The position numbers were made by a program, and so were the translations under genes. From Palsa-948 sp964481195 (lineage in GTDB: Bacteria; Bacteroidota; Bacteroidia; Palsa-948): a stretch of DNA of 64,000 nucleotides. Positions 44,676-55,400 of the stretch are shown piece after piece. The notes under the pieces are model-generated. The model was not told the DNA's origin and did no database searches. It was given only the letters and a program-made list of their open reading frames with translations. Each line of letters starts with the position of its first letter. The first letter of the stretch is position 1. The DNA lies in NCBI GenBank assembly GCA_964481195.1, contig CAYZTB010000002.1, positions 1 to 64,000 on the forward strand, given 5' to 3'.

Positions 44676-46013
44676 TTACAGAAGCTTATGTAACTCCATA
44701 AACTTAGTAGTATAATTCCCTTTTCTAAAATCTTCGTTTTCCATTAATTTTTGATGATATGGAATTGTAGTTTTAATTCCTTCAATTATAAATTCGCCCA
44801 AAGCACGGGTCATTTTTGTAATTGCTTCTTCGCGAGTTCTAGCAACGGTAATACATTTTGCTATCATGGAATCATAGTATGGAGGAATTGTATAGCCTGC
44901 ATAAATGTGCGTATCAACGCGCACGCCATGTCCTCCTGGTTTGTGTAGGGAAGTTATCTTTCCGGGACAAGGTCTGAAATCATTGTAGGGATCTTCGGCA
45001 TTAATTCTGCATTCAATGGCATGCATTTGCGGGAAATAATTTTTACCTGAAATAGGAACGCCAGCAGCTATTTGAATTTGCTCTCTAATTAAATCGTAAT
45101 CTATTACCTCTTCGGTAATAGGGTGCTCTACCTGAATACGGGTATTCATCTCCATGAAATAGAAATTGCGATGTTTATCAACTAGGAACTCTATTGTACC
45201 AACGCCTTCGTAATTAATGGCATTACAAAGTTTTATGGATGCCTCTCCCATTGCATCGCGAAGTTCAGGAGTCATGAAAGGGGATGGAGTTTCCTCAACT
45301 AATTTTTGGTGTCTGCGTTGGATGGAGCAATCACGTTCAGAAAGATGACAAGCTTTGCCGTATTGGTCACCAGCAACTTGAATTTCTATATGGCGAGGCT
45401 CTTCAATAAATTTTTCCATGTACATACCATCGTTAGAAAAAGAAGCAAGTGCTTCCTTGCGAGCTGATTCCCAAGCATGTTCCATTTCTTTTTCTTCCCA
45501 TACAATACGCATCCCTTTTCCGCCACCACCAGCTGTAGCTTTTAAAAGAATAGGGTAGCCCATTTTTTTGGCAATTTTTTTAGCATCGTTTAAATCTTCA
45601 AGAAGGCCTTCAGAGCCTGGCACACAAGGCACACCGGCTTTTTTTGCTGTTACTTTTGCGGTAATTTTATCACCCATTGCATCAATCATTGCTGGGGTAG
45701 GGCCTATAAATTTTATATCATGCTCTCCACAAATTTGAGCAAACTTAGATCGTTCCGAAAGAAATCCATATCCTGGATGAATAGCATCAGCATTGGTAAT
45801 TTCTGCTGCTGCTATTATGCTTGGAATATTTAAATATGAATCTTTACTGGCTGGAGGGCCAATACAAACTGCTTCGTCAGCAAAGCGTACGTGTAATGAT
45901 TCTTTGTCTGCTGTAGAATATACAGCAACAGTTTTGATACCCATTTCTTTACAGGTACGAATGATACGAAGAGCAATTTCCCCTCTGTTGGCAATTAGAA
46001 TTTTTTTAAACAC
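44676..46013 (-). CDS. accC: Acetyl-CoA carboxylase, biotin carboxylase subunit
   Basis: 445 residues, the usual length. The subunit carboxylates biotin on AccB with ATP and bicarbonate, the first step of fatty acid synthesis. Motifs: KILIANRGEIALRIIRTCKEMGI, IHPGYGFLSE, the ATP-grasp glycine loop KATAGGGGKGMRIV, EEPRHIEIQVAGDQYG, HLSERDCSIQRRHQKLVEE, FLVDKHRNFYFMEMNTRIQVEHPITEEV (catalytic Glu and Arg). No accB is adjacent, which is unusual since accB and accC often pair. It lies between a retropepsin-like gene (3 bases upstream) and ybeY. Confidence 0.95.
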   Translation of the reverse strand: MFKKILIANRGEIALRIIRTCKEMGIKTVAVYSTADKESLHVRFADEAVCIGPPASKDSYLNIPSIIAAAEITNADAIHPGYGFLSERSKFAQICGEHDIKFIGPTPAMIDAMGDKITAKVTAKKAGVPCVPGSEGLLEDLNDAKKIAKKMGYPILLKATAGGGGKGMRIVWEEKEMEHAWESARKEALASFSNDGMYMEKFIEEPRHIEIQVAGDQYGKACHLSERDCSIQRRHQKLVEETPSPFMTPELRDAMGEASIKLCNAINYEGVGTIEFLVDKHRNFYFMEMNTRIQVEHPITEEVIDYDLIREQIQIAAGVPISGKNYFPQMHAIECRINAEDPYNDFRPCPGKITSLHKPGGHGVRVDTHIYAGYTIPPYYDSMIAKCITVARTREEAITKMTRALGEFIIEGIKTTIPYHQKLMENEDFRKGNYTTKFMELHKLL

Positions 46014-46016
46014 AAA

Positions 46017-46430
46017 TTAAGGTTTTAGTGAAACATCGACTATGAATTTATTTTTTAAAAGCTTTCGTCCGATTAAAACAGGATATCGCATTTTACCCCT
46101 GTCTGTGAGCGAAATTATCGATTTTATTACTCTCCCTTCAATTTTTATTTTGGTTTTTATCATGTATCTTTCTTCAATATCTCCGGAAGAATTTTTGACC
46201 TTTTTTTTATAGAATTCAGTAAAACAATGCTCTTTTTCGCTAAAAACAGGGTGATTGGGGTCTAATACTTTAAAATAAAGCTTATGCTCTCTAACTTCAA
46301 TGTTATGGCAATGCAACGTGTTGGAATAAGCACCTGTATCAATTTTTGCTGGAATACCAGCAACATCAAAATCAGGAAAATCCACGAACGTTTTTTTTCC
46401 AATAAGTTGCTTAGGCTTTTTTGCTTTCAT
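46017..46430 (-). CDS. RimK-associated retropepsin-like aspartic protease family protein (PF05618 type)
   Basis: 137 residues, cytoplasmic. The family was annotated as an ATP-dependent zinc protease but has a retropepsin fold. The catalytic motif is AKIDTGAYSNTLHCHNIEV (Asp-Thr-Gly-Ala), and the flap and C-terminal strand MRYPVLIGRKLLKNKFIVDVSLKP match the family. Short single-domain form, expected to act as a dimer. In other bacteria it is often near rimK glutamate ligase, which is absent here. It starts 1 base after the SpoIIE gene and ends 3 bases before accC, so it is mid-operon. Confidence 0.88.
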   Translation of the reverse strand: MKAKKPKQLIGKKTFVDFPDFDVAGIPAKIDTGAYSNTLHCHNIEVREHKLYFKVLDPNHPVFSEKEHCFTEFYKKKVKNSSGDIEERYMIKTKIKIEGRVIKSIISLTDRGKMRYPVLIGRKLLKNKFIVDVSLKP

Positions 46431-46431
46431 T

Positions 46432-48729
46432 TTATATTCTAACTCCTATTACTAATACGTCATCGATTTGTTCTAAATCTCCTTGCCAAGAAAGAAATGC
46501 TTTATCTAAATTATTTTTTTGCTCAGCCATTGAAAGGTGCGAGTTTGAAAGCAACAACTCTTCCAGCTGTTTGTATTTAAACTTTTTGCCCTTAGGACCG
46601 CCAAATTGATCGGCAATGCCATCTGTAAAAGAGTAAACGATATCTCCTTTGTTTAACGTAGCATTGTGAAGGGAGAATGGTTTATAGATGCTATGAAATC
46701 CAACAGGCTGTTTGTCGGATTTATATTTTTCCATTTCCGAACTACCGTTTTTTAATATCCACAATGGGTTATTTGCTGCAGCAAATTCCAGTTGACCATT
46801 TTTAAAATCAAAAGAACACAACATGCAGTCCATGCCATCTTTACTTTCTGTTTCGGTTCCTTCTGGATTTAAGATAGAAATAATTTGATCGCGAACATTA
46901 TTTAGCACTTCATCTGGTCGCGTAATTTTTCGTTGTATGGTAATTTCGTTTAAGAGAGATATGTTTAGTAAGCTCATAAATGCGCCAGGAACTCCATGAC
47001 CTGTGCAATCGGCAGTTATCACCAAAAATTTACCATTTACATTGTTGGCCCAGTAAAAATCGCCACTCACAATATCTTTGGGTTTATAAAAGACAAAGAA
47101 CTCAGGTAAATTTTTCTTTAATAATGTTTCGCTTGCCAATAAAGCTCCTTGAATTCTTTTTGCATATTGAATGCTGTCGGTGATGTCTTTATTTTTTTGT
47201 GCAACTTCATGATTAGCAATTTCTAAGGCAGTATTTTTTTCTTCCATTTGCTCGTTTTGCTCTTCAATAATCTTCTTTTGCTTGTTGGTAACACGGTAGC
47301 GACTGTAAATGAATCCAGAAAAAACAATAAACAATATCAAGCCAATGGAGGCGGACCATATTATTACACGTTGCTTTTTGCTTTCTGCTTCGGCTATTGC
47401 GTTTTGCTTTTCTTGTTCTAAAAGTAGTTGCTGTTCTTTTCTCTCAAATTCCATACGAGATTCTTCTTGCACTAATTTTTTTGCTCCTTCAACATCGGTT
47501 ATTTTATCTTTTTCGGCTACGTATCTTTTATAATAATAGAGAGACTTTTCAAAATCTTTAAGATTTAAATAATTGCCGCTTAAGTATTCGCTAGCATTTT
47601 GTTTTTGCTCTGCATCGTTAATGCTATCCGCTAAGGCAAGAGCTCGCAATGCATATTGATTCGAAAGTGTCAGGTTGTTTTGAAGCCGAAAATGCTTGGA
47701 TAAGTTATTGAATGCGCTAGCTATTCCAGGTTTGCTATTTAACGATTTGTATGTTTCTAATGAGGAATTCAAATAGGTAAGTGCTTTATCGAAATTATTC
47801 AATGACCAATAAATGTTTCCAATATTACTATTCACTAAAGCAACCATATCTTTATCATCGGCAGCTTTTAATATTTCAAGTGCTTTAGAATATTTTTCGA
47901 GTGCGATGGTAAAATTGCGCTTTCCTTTTTCATTATCTGATTCAGCTTCGCCCTTTAGCACATAGATGTTGGCAATGTTGTTCAGCATTCTGGCAACTTC
48001 AAACATGTCGCCTAAGCTTTCCTGAATAGATAAGGCTTTTTGATAATACTCCATTGCCTTGTCGTACTCCTTCAAATTTTGATAGGCGTTTCCAATGTTG
48101 TTATAAGTTTTTGCTAAATGATAAGATTCATATTTTAAGGATTCAAATATTTTTAATGCTTTAAATCCATTATCGATAGCCATATAATAATCAGGAAGAT
48201 CTATGTATGCGCTTGCCATGTTGTTGTAGGACAATGCCATCCCAAAGGAATCGCGAATGGCAGTTTTCAGCGCTAATGATTTGGTATGATATTCAATAGC
48301 CCTCTTTTTATTTCCAAGCCTGTCGTATGCATTTCCCATATTGGTATAGGAGGCGGAAATATCTTTTTTGTTTTCTAACTCTTTGCGGATAAGCATTGCT
48401 TTTTGATGGTACTCTAATGCCTCGTTTGCTTTGCCTGAATTATAAAAAGCAACACCAATATTGTTTAAGGCTTGTGCTTCGCCTTTTCTATAATTAATTT
48501 GTTTAGCTAGTTTTAGAATGCGTAAGCCAATAACGATAGCATCTTCGTTGCTTTCTACATCGCGAGAAATTTTATTAAGCGAATCAACTTTTAAAGAATT
48601 ATCAGGCAAGGAAACAAATAAAGACTCAATGTTTTGTTTTGCAGATTGAGCTTTTAAAGTATTAGAATTGTGGTTCCCAATAAAGAAAAAAAAGAAAAGG
48701 ATTGAAGAATATGTATATAGCCTAATCAT
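46432..48729 (-). CDS. TPR sensor with membrane helix and SpoIIE/PP2C phosphatase (second copy)
   Basis: 765 residues. Signal sequence (to ~28), about eight TPR repeats (~55-400, for example NNIGVAFYNSGKANEALEYHQKAM and NNIGNAYQNLKEYDKAMEYYQKAL), coiled coil (~425-455), one membrane helix (~457-477, IIWSASIGLILFIVFSGFIYS), a second coiled coil with DITDSIQYAKRIQGALL, then phosphatase (~535-765). Metal-site motifs: VITADCTGHGVPGAFMS, DGMDCML and FTDGIADQFGG, end IDDVLVIGVRI. Same architecture as the gene at 37757, and same linker and C-terminus as the propeller phosphatase at 6571. It heads the operon with the retropepsin-like gene, accC and ybeY; a partner kinase or antagonist is not adjacent. 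Confidence 0.93.
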   Translation of the reverse strand: MIRLYTYSSILFFFFFIGNHNSNTLKAQSAKQNIESLFVSLPDNSLKVDSLNKISRDVESNEDAIVIGLRILKLAKQINYRKGEAQALNNIGVAFYNSGKANEALEYHQKAMLIRKELENKKDISASYTNMGNAYDRLGNKKRAIEYHTKSLALKTAIRDSFGMALSYNNMASAYIDLPDYYMAIDNGFKALKIFESLKYESYHLAKTYNNIGNAYQNLKEYDKAMEYYQKALSIQESLGDMFEVARMLNNIANIYVLKGEAESDNEKGKRNFTIALEKYSKALEILKAADDKDMVALVNSNIGNIYWSLNNFDKALTYLNSSLETYKSLNSKPGIASAFNNLSKHFRLQNNLTLSNQYALRALALADSINDAEQKQNASEYLSGNYLNLKDFEKSLYYYKRYVAEKDKITDVEGAKKLVQEESRMEFERKEQQLLLEQEKQNAIAEAESKKQRVIIWSASIGLILFIVFSGFIYSRYRVTNKQKKIIEEQNEQMEEKNTALEIANHEVAQKNKDITDSIQYAKRIQGALLASETLLKKNLPEFFVFYKPKDIVSGDFYWANNVNGKFLVITADCTGHGVPGAFMSLLNISLLNEITIQRKITRPDEVLNNVRDQIISILNPEGTETESKDGMDCMLCSFDFKNGQLEFAAANNPLWILKNGSSEMEKYKSDKQPVGFHSIYKPFSLHNATLNKGDIVYSFTDGIADQFGGPKGKKFKYKQLEELLLSNSHLSMAEQKNNLDKAFLSWQGDLEQIDDVLVIGVRI

Positions 48730-48745
48730 TGCCCAATGTGTAGGG

Positions 48746-48753
48746 CAAATTTA
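48746..48753 (-). promoter_or_regulatory. Putative -7 box TAAATTTG for the phosphatase/accC/ybeY operon
   Basis: On the minus strand TAAATTTG lies 16 bases upstream of the ATG at 48729. A short hairpin (TTGCCC / GGGCAA, 48729-48748) overlaps its 3' side and the start codon region. Confidence 0.5.
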
Positions 48754-48776
48754 AGGTTTTAAGCGAGAGAGCGGAA

Positions 48777-51700
48777 CTATCTAGAAATGACAATTTTAGT
48801 ATTTAATATTCCGTTTTCTGATTTTATTTTTAACAAATAAACACCATTTGATATTTCAGGAATAGTTACGGATATTTTTTTTGTAGATCCTACAGAGCTG
48901 TAAATAACTTCTCCTATCATAGAGTATACGGTTATGCTTTGTACAGAGATATTATTACAGAATACCTCAAAAGTTCCGGTGTTTGGATTAGGAGAAATAA
49001 TTATAGATTCTAAAATCGGGTTTTCGATTACGGTTACTGGTCCAATTGTTTTTTCTGAAGAGTTGGACTTTGATGATTTTACAGAAGTGGCCATCGGATT
49101 AGGATTTTTTGTTGTAGCAACACAAGGCTGTGCTGGCACAGCAACAATTCGATAACGCGCACTATCGGTGGGTGCTGTTAAGTCGGTATATTGATTTGCT
49201 AGCGTAAATAGTACAGAACCAATTTTTGTCCAATTGTTTGTGTTATTGCCATCTCTCCAAATATCATAATCAGCAAATGAAAAACCCTGATAGTCTGACC
49301 AAACAAGATCAAACGTAGAAGGAGGAGTAAAAGCTGGTGTTAATTGGTGTATAGTAATATGTGTGCTGCTTAAGGCGCTTTCGATTCCGCATGTATCTAT
49401 AGCAGAAATTGCATATTCATATGCTTGAATTTTTGGATTTACTCCGTTTGTAGTATCAGCAAAAATTGAAAGATTACTAAATGGAACAGAAGCAATATGC
49501 GTCATTACTGCAGATATATTTCTGTAGATTCGGAAGCTATCTATTCCAGCTGTTATTGGTTTTTCCCAAACGATTCTGTTTCGGTCGTGTGTAATTGTAT
49601 CAACGGTAACCACACAAATCGATACTGGAGGTAGCAAGGAAGTAATGGTAAAACTTGCAGAAGCGGTGCAACTATTTGCATCAGTAAGCAAAACAGAATA
49701 CGAGCCAGCAGTTAATCCAGAAATATCCTGAGTGGTTGCATTATTAGACCATGAGTAAGAGTAAGGAATAGTTCCGCCAGTAGGAGCTATGTCAATCAGT
49801 CCTTTGTTACCACCGTAACAAGAAACATTTACATTATTGTTTGCAATGTTTAATGCTGCTGGTTGAGAAATGGCAACTGTATTTGTGCTAGAGCAGGATG
49901 TGGCATCGGAAACAGTAATTGTGTAATTACCTGCAACCAGGTTACTAATCGCGCTAGTGCTTCCGCCATTTGACCAGGAATAAGTATAGGGAGATAATCC
50001 GTTCGATACACTTACGGATGCTTGTCCATTAGCAAAGCTATTACACGTAACATTTACTTTAGAAACAGTGCTTGAAAGATTTAGTTCATAGGCAGTGAAA
50101 GGGGCACTTATTTGTGCAGGGACAGGAATAGTAACGCTGATTCCACTTTTAGAGGCAATGCTTCCAGCCGAGTTAGATATTGATGTTACAGTAGTTTCTG
50201 TTCCTCCGCCATTTGTTTGATGACAAGTTCCGATATTAAGTAAAGAGTCTGTTTTTATAAGATACATATTTATGTCTATGCCACCTGAATATGGAAAGCT
50301 ATTTGTTTGTGATAAAATAGCGTAACCATTATCGTGGGTGCGTTGCATTGCCCAGGAATTGTTTTCGCTATTAGTGCCACCAAATGTTTTAGACCATTGC
50401 ATGGTTCCGTTAAGAGAAGTCTTTATTACATAAACGTCTTCTCCTCCTTTACCAAAAGATCCAGTACCTCCTAAAAAAACATATCCGTTATACGTTTCAT
50501 GAACATCGTAAAATGATTCATCTAAGCCACCGCCATAGATTTTAGACCAAGAAGTATTTCCAGAGGCGTCAAGTTTTACTACATAGCCGTCATAATTTGC
50601 AGCACCAAAGCTTTTAGTTTTTCCTACTACAATAAAACCACCATCCGAAGTTTGTTTTGTTCTATATCCATAGTCAGGCAATGCACCGCCTATCGCTTTA
50701 TCCCAGACAATTGTTCCAGTTGAATTAACATATAGAACATATACTTTATAGTTTGGAGGAGACCCCGTATATCCAGTTAATAGATAACCTCCTGTATTAC
50801 TAAGTTCCAAAGAATAAATACCTTCAAGAGAAGCAGTGCCATATTTTTTTGTCCAGGCAGTATCGCCACTGGCAAATATTTTTACCAGCATAGCATCTTG
50901 TCCGATTGTTCCTCCAAGGATATAGCCGCCATCCGCAGTTTGTTTCACTCCCCATGCTGCTTCAGATCCTGAGCCACCATACGTTCTTTTCCAAGAAGAG
51001 TTGCCATCTGCACTTACTCTTATGGCAAACATATCATTGCTTCCTGTGCCATAGCTTTGAGTTTGACCTGCAACTATTATATCTCCGCTTGAATTTACTG
51101 CTAACGCATTTGCTCCGTCATAAGCTGATCCGCCCCATACTTCTGACCAAACTATATTTCCAATGGTGTCGGTTTTTGTAACGAAAATATCTGAACTTCC
51201 AGATCCAAAGCTTTGTGTTGCTCCACATAAAATATAGCCCCAATCGTTTGTTTGATCAATGCCGTTATATATAAATTCACCACCTCCGCTAGTGCTTCCA
51301 TACACTTTTTGAAACGAAAGTGTTCCTGGAGCAATATTGTCCCATCTTTGAATATACCAGCTGATATAACCTGCTGCATAAAGCTGCCCCTTGTATACTG
51401 CAAGAGTAAGTACGGTGTTGCCTAATCCGCCATCAACATCGTTCCATGTTGTGCCATTCCAGCGTGCAATTTTACTTGCCGAAGACCCTCCGGCAGTATT
51501 AAAAGCTCCGCCCACGTACAGCTCATTGTTATAGACCGCAAAGCAATTTGCATCGCTGCTTAATCCGACACCTAGTGCAGACCAGGTGGTTCCATTCCAT
51601 TTAGCAATTCTACTCGCAGGAGATCCGCCAGCGTTTGCAAACCTTCCACCAGCATATAAATCATTGTTATAGATGCCGAGTCCGCTTACCCAATTATCCA

Positions 51701-52337
51701 TTCCGGTTCCAAGGGCTGACCAAGTAGTACCATTCCATTTTGCAATGTAGTTTGCAGCGCTACCTCCCGCTGTAATAAAGTCGCCACCAGCATAGAGTGC
51801 TCCATTAAAAACAATAAGTGAATTCACTTTTGCATTCATTCCAGTCCCTACTGTTGTCCAAGATGTGCCGTTCCATTTGGCAATGTAATTTGCAGTTGCT
51901 CCACCAGCCATAGTAAAACTTCCGCCAGCATAAAGCTCATTATTAAAAACAACCAGCGCATTTACTTGTCCATTGGTTCCAAGTGCTAGCGGAGACCATG
52001 CGGTACCATTCCAGCGAGCAACATTATTTGCAGGCAATCCCCCGGCAGTTGAGAATGTACCTGCAGCGTAAATGTCTCCATTAAAATTAGTGATTGCAAA
52101 TACATCTCCATTCAAACCAGTTCCAAGAGTAGTATAAGAGCTGCCATCCTATCTAGTAATGTAGTTGCCAGGAGAAATAAAATCCCCGCCAATATAAAGA
52201 GAGTTGGTGGCGTTGTCAGTATATAAAGCATAAATAGGATCTCCAAAAACATTGTTCCCAGTTAGTTTACTCCAATACTGCGAATGTGAAGTATTAATTA
52301 GTAAGAGACTGAAGAGGTAAAAAAAATATTTTTTCAT
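48777..52337 (-). pseudogene. Giant type IX-secreted repeat protein interrupted by an in-frame amber codon
   Basis: A single frame of 1187 codons with one TAG at 52149-52151 (codon 63). Before it: signal peptide MKKYFFYLFSLLLINTSHSQ and the first repeat. After it: about five 46-residue kelch-like repeats (ARWNGTTWSALGTGM...LYAGGxFxxAGG), a ~350-residue repeat domain with DGGYILGGT-type units, two SprB-like modules, a fibronectin-like region and a type A sorting domain (SIIISPNPNTGTFEVF...NTKIVISR). In each other repeat the stop position is Trp of R/K-W-N-G; a TGG-to-TAG change explains it. A TTG at 52115 could restart translation but without a signal peptide. It is either a recent pseudogene or a consensus error. 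It lies 68 bases downstream of a similar secreted protein. Confidence 0.85.
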
Positions 52338-52405
52338 TTTTAAGAAATAGGGTAGAGAAATATTTTTTAAATTATTTCTATATTGATTTTCAGAAGCAGA
52401 AAGTA

Positions 52406-55400
52406 TTAATTAAGAATCATCTTTTTAGGGAAGGTGTTTTCTTCGGTGGTTATATGAATTATATAAATGCCTTTTGGTTGATTACGTAAATCTATTTTTT
52501 GAGTGCTAGTTTTTGTGAACTCAATTTTTTTAATCTCCTCTCCCAGCGCATTAATAATTTTCACTTCATACGCCAATCCTTTTTTGTTAAGAATTGTAAA
52601 TTCTCCATTTGAAGGATTTGGGAAAATGCTAATTAAACTATTTGCTGTTATTTCAGAAACAGAGGAGCCTGGGCTAGTGGGTCTTTCAGAAGAATTTGAC
52701 TTAGAAGACTTTACTGAAGTAGCTTGTGGAACAGGATTTTTAATAGTAGCAATACAATCTCCTCCTACATGGTCAACGTCAACATGATACGAAACAGTAT
52801 CGCCAGTTTGAGGAACAGCAATATCCGTGTATGTTGTAAACGATGAAGGTAAAGCAGCAAGAAACTCCCACGCGCCATTTGTACTATCCTTTCGGTAAAT
52901 ATTATAATATGCAAAAGAAAATCCTACATGTGCATCCCAAATAAGCGTGGTGGTAGTTGGCGTGCTTGATTGAACTGACAGGTGAATAGTTTTATGTTCC
53001 GAACTTAAAGGGCTTTCAGTTCCACATAAATCTAACATGGAAATTTTGTAGCGTGCCCATTTTATTGAAGGATCAGAAATGACATCGTAATAGGTACTTA
53101 CATTTAAGTATGGGGAGTAGGCAATTTTTTGGAATATTCCTTGAGAAGAAGATTCTCTGTAAATATTAAATCCTGCAATTGCAGCGCTCACAGGTTTTTC
53201 CCAAACCACAATATTTTTATTGGAGATTGTGTCAACAGTGGTGATGCAAATTGGTTTTATAGGAGGAAGCACCGGTGTTACAGTAGAAACTAATACGCTT
53301 TTGCATCCACTAACATCTGTAACAACTACCCCATAGTTTCCAGCTGTAGCACTCAAAAGATTTTGAGTAGTATTTCCATTATTCCATAAATAAGTGCTAA
53401 TTAAATTTGCGTTTTGTGGTTCAATTAAAACAAATCCATTCCCACCGCAACTTACTCCTGCAATAGTATCAATACTAACAACAGGCCCTCCGCTGTCTTG
53501 CACTGCTAAGAGCGTAGAGTCTTTACAACCTTTAAAATCTGTAATATTTATTTTATAAAATCCAGCACTAAGACCGGCTTTTGCTGGAGTAGTTCCGCCA
53601 ATTGCCCATAAGTAGGAATAAGGTGAGGTGCCTCCGCTTACTAACATTGCTGCATATCCATTTGAGGCAGTACATCCAGAGTTAATTACATTTGAATTTA
53701 ATGTCAACTTAGAAGGCTGAGTTACAAAAATGCTTTTTATTCCAGCGCAATTTGCTGCATCAGTTACTTTAACTTCGTATGGGCCATATGATAAATTTGA
53801 AACGTCCTGCGTAGTTGCTCCATTGCTCCAGAGATAAGTATAAGGTGTTGCGCCTCCTGTTACTGCAATATCGATAGAGCCATTTGATTTTCCAAAACAA
53901 GAAATTGCAGTTACAGAATTTGTAGTTATTGCGGGTCCATTCGAAGAAGTAATTAGCGCATCAGCAAAACCAAAACATCCATTACCATCTGTAACGTTGG
54001 CCCTGTAGGTGCCAGCATTTAAACCGGTAATAGAAGTGTTAGTGCTTCCGGTAGTCCACAAATATGAAAAAGGAGGAATAGCGCCCGGTCCACTTACAGA
54101 AACGGTAGCGGCTCCACTTTTAGCTCCGCAAGAAGTGGGAGTAACAGATGCAGTTGCCGGAATTGGCAATGGCTGACCTATTGAAGCAGTATCTAGTAAA
54201 GTGCATTTTAGGGAATCAGTGATTAATACACTATAGGTGCCAGCACATAGATTGGACGCAGCTGAAGTTGTGGCGCTGCTGGGTTGCCATAAATAGGTGT
54301 AAGCTCCAGTTCCTCCTTTGGACGCAGCAGAGGCAAATCCTGTGCAAAGTCCAAAACAAGTAGCACTATTATTTGTAATTGTTGAAGAAAGAGTTATTGG
54401 TTGCGTGATAGTTACATATGCAGTATCAGCATCTCCACAAGTATCAGATGCTGTTACAATTACTGAATAGCTTCCGGGTAATAATCCGCTTACTGAATTG
54501 CCTGTATAATTAAGCGGAGACCAGTTATAGCTATAAGGTGGATTTCCACCAGATGGGGATAAATTTATTTTGCCATTACCAAGACCAAAACAAGTTACAT
54601 TCTGTTGATTTGCATTAGCAGCTATTTTTTTAGGTTGAGCAATTGCATGCGTTTCATTTAAAACACAGCCTTTATTATCTGTAATTGTTAATGAATAACT
54701 TCCCGCAATAAGTGAGTCAATAAATGAGTTGGTACTTCCTGTGCTCCATAAATAGGTATGGGGCCACGTTCCACCTGTACTACTGGTATATATTTGTCCG
54801 TTATAGGCTCCAATGCAAGTGGCAGAGTAACTGCTAACCCCTGATGCAAGTGGGCTTGGCGGAAACAAAGTAACACTACCAATAGATTTACACCCTGAAA
54901 GATTAGAAACAGTAACAAAATGTGTTCCACCTTTTAAACCAGTTGCTAATGAAGTAGTTTGCGCGGGAGTAGTGTTCCATAAAAAATTGAAAGGAGGAAC
55001 TCCTCCGGAGGCAGTAACGATAGCGGTGCCATTAGAAGAATAACTACAACTACCTGGTGTTGTAGTAAATGTTAAAGCAGGTGTACCAAGATCGCTAACA
55101 GCAACTTTTGTAGAATCTTTGCAGCCGTTACCGTCTGTTACAGTTACAGCGTATATTCCGGCAGCTAGAGCAGTTATGGTATCTTTAATTAGTCCACCTT
55201 GCCATAAATAACTGTATGGTTGTGTCCCACCAAAAACAGTAACAGAAGCCCATCCAGTTGAGGATCCACAAGTAGAGTATCCTGTATCTTTTTGCAAAAA
55301 GATCGAGTTAGGCTGTCCAACCCATTGCGACCCCATGATGGAACACCCATTTACATCTGCAATAGTTACATTGAAGCTGTTTGAGTATAAGCTATCAATA

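Noticed and set aside
52149..52151. Amber codon as evidence of a changed genetic code
   Set aside because: TAG ends several intact genes here, such as ruvC, ybeY and the glycosyltransferase at 32992, so TAG is a normal stop in this genome.
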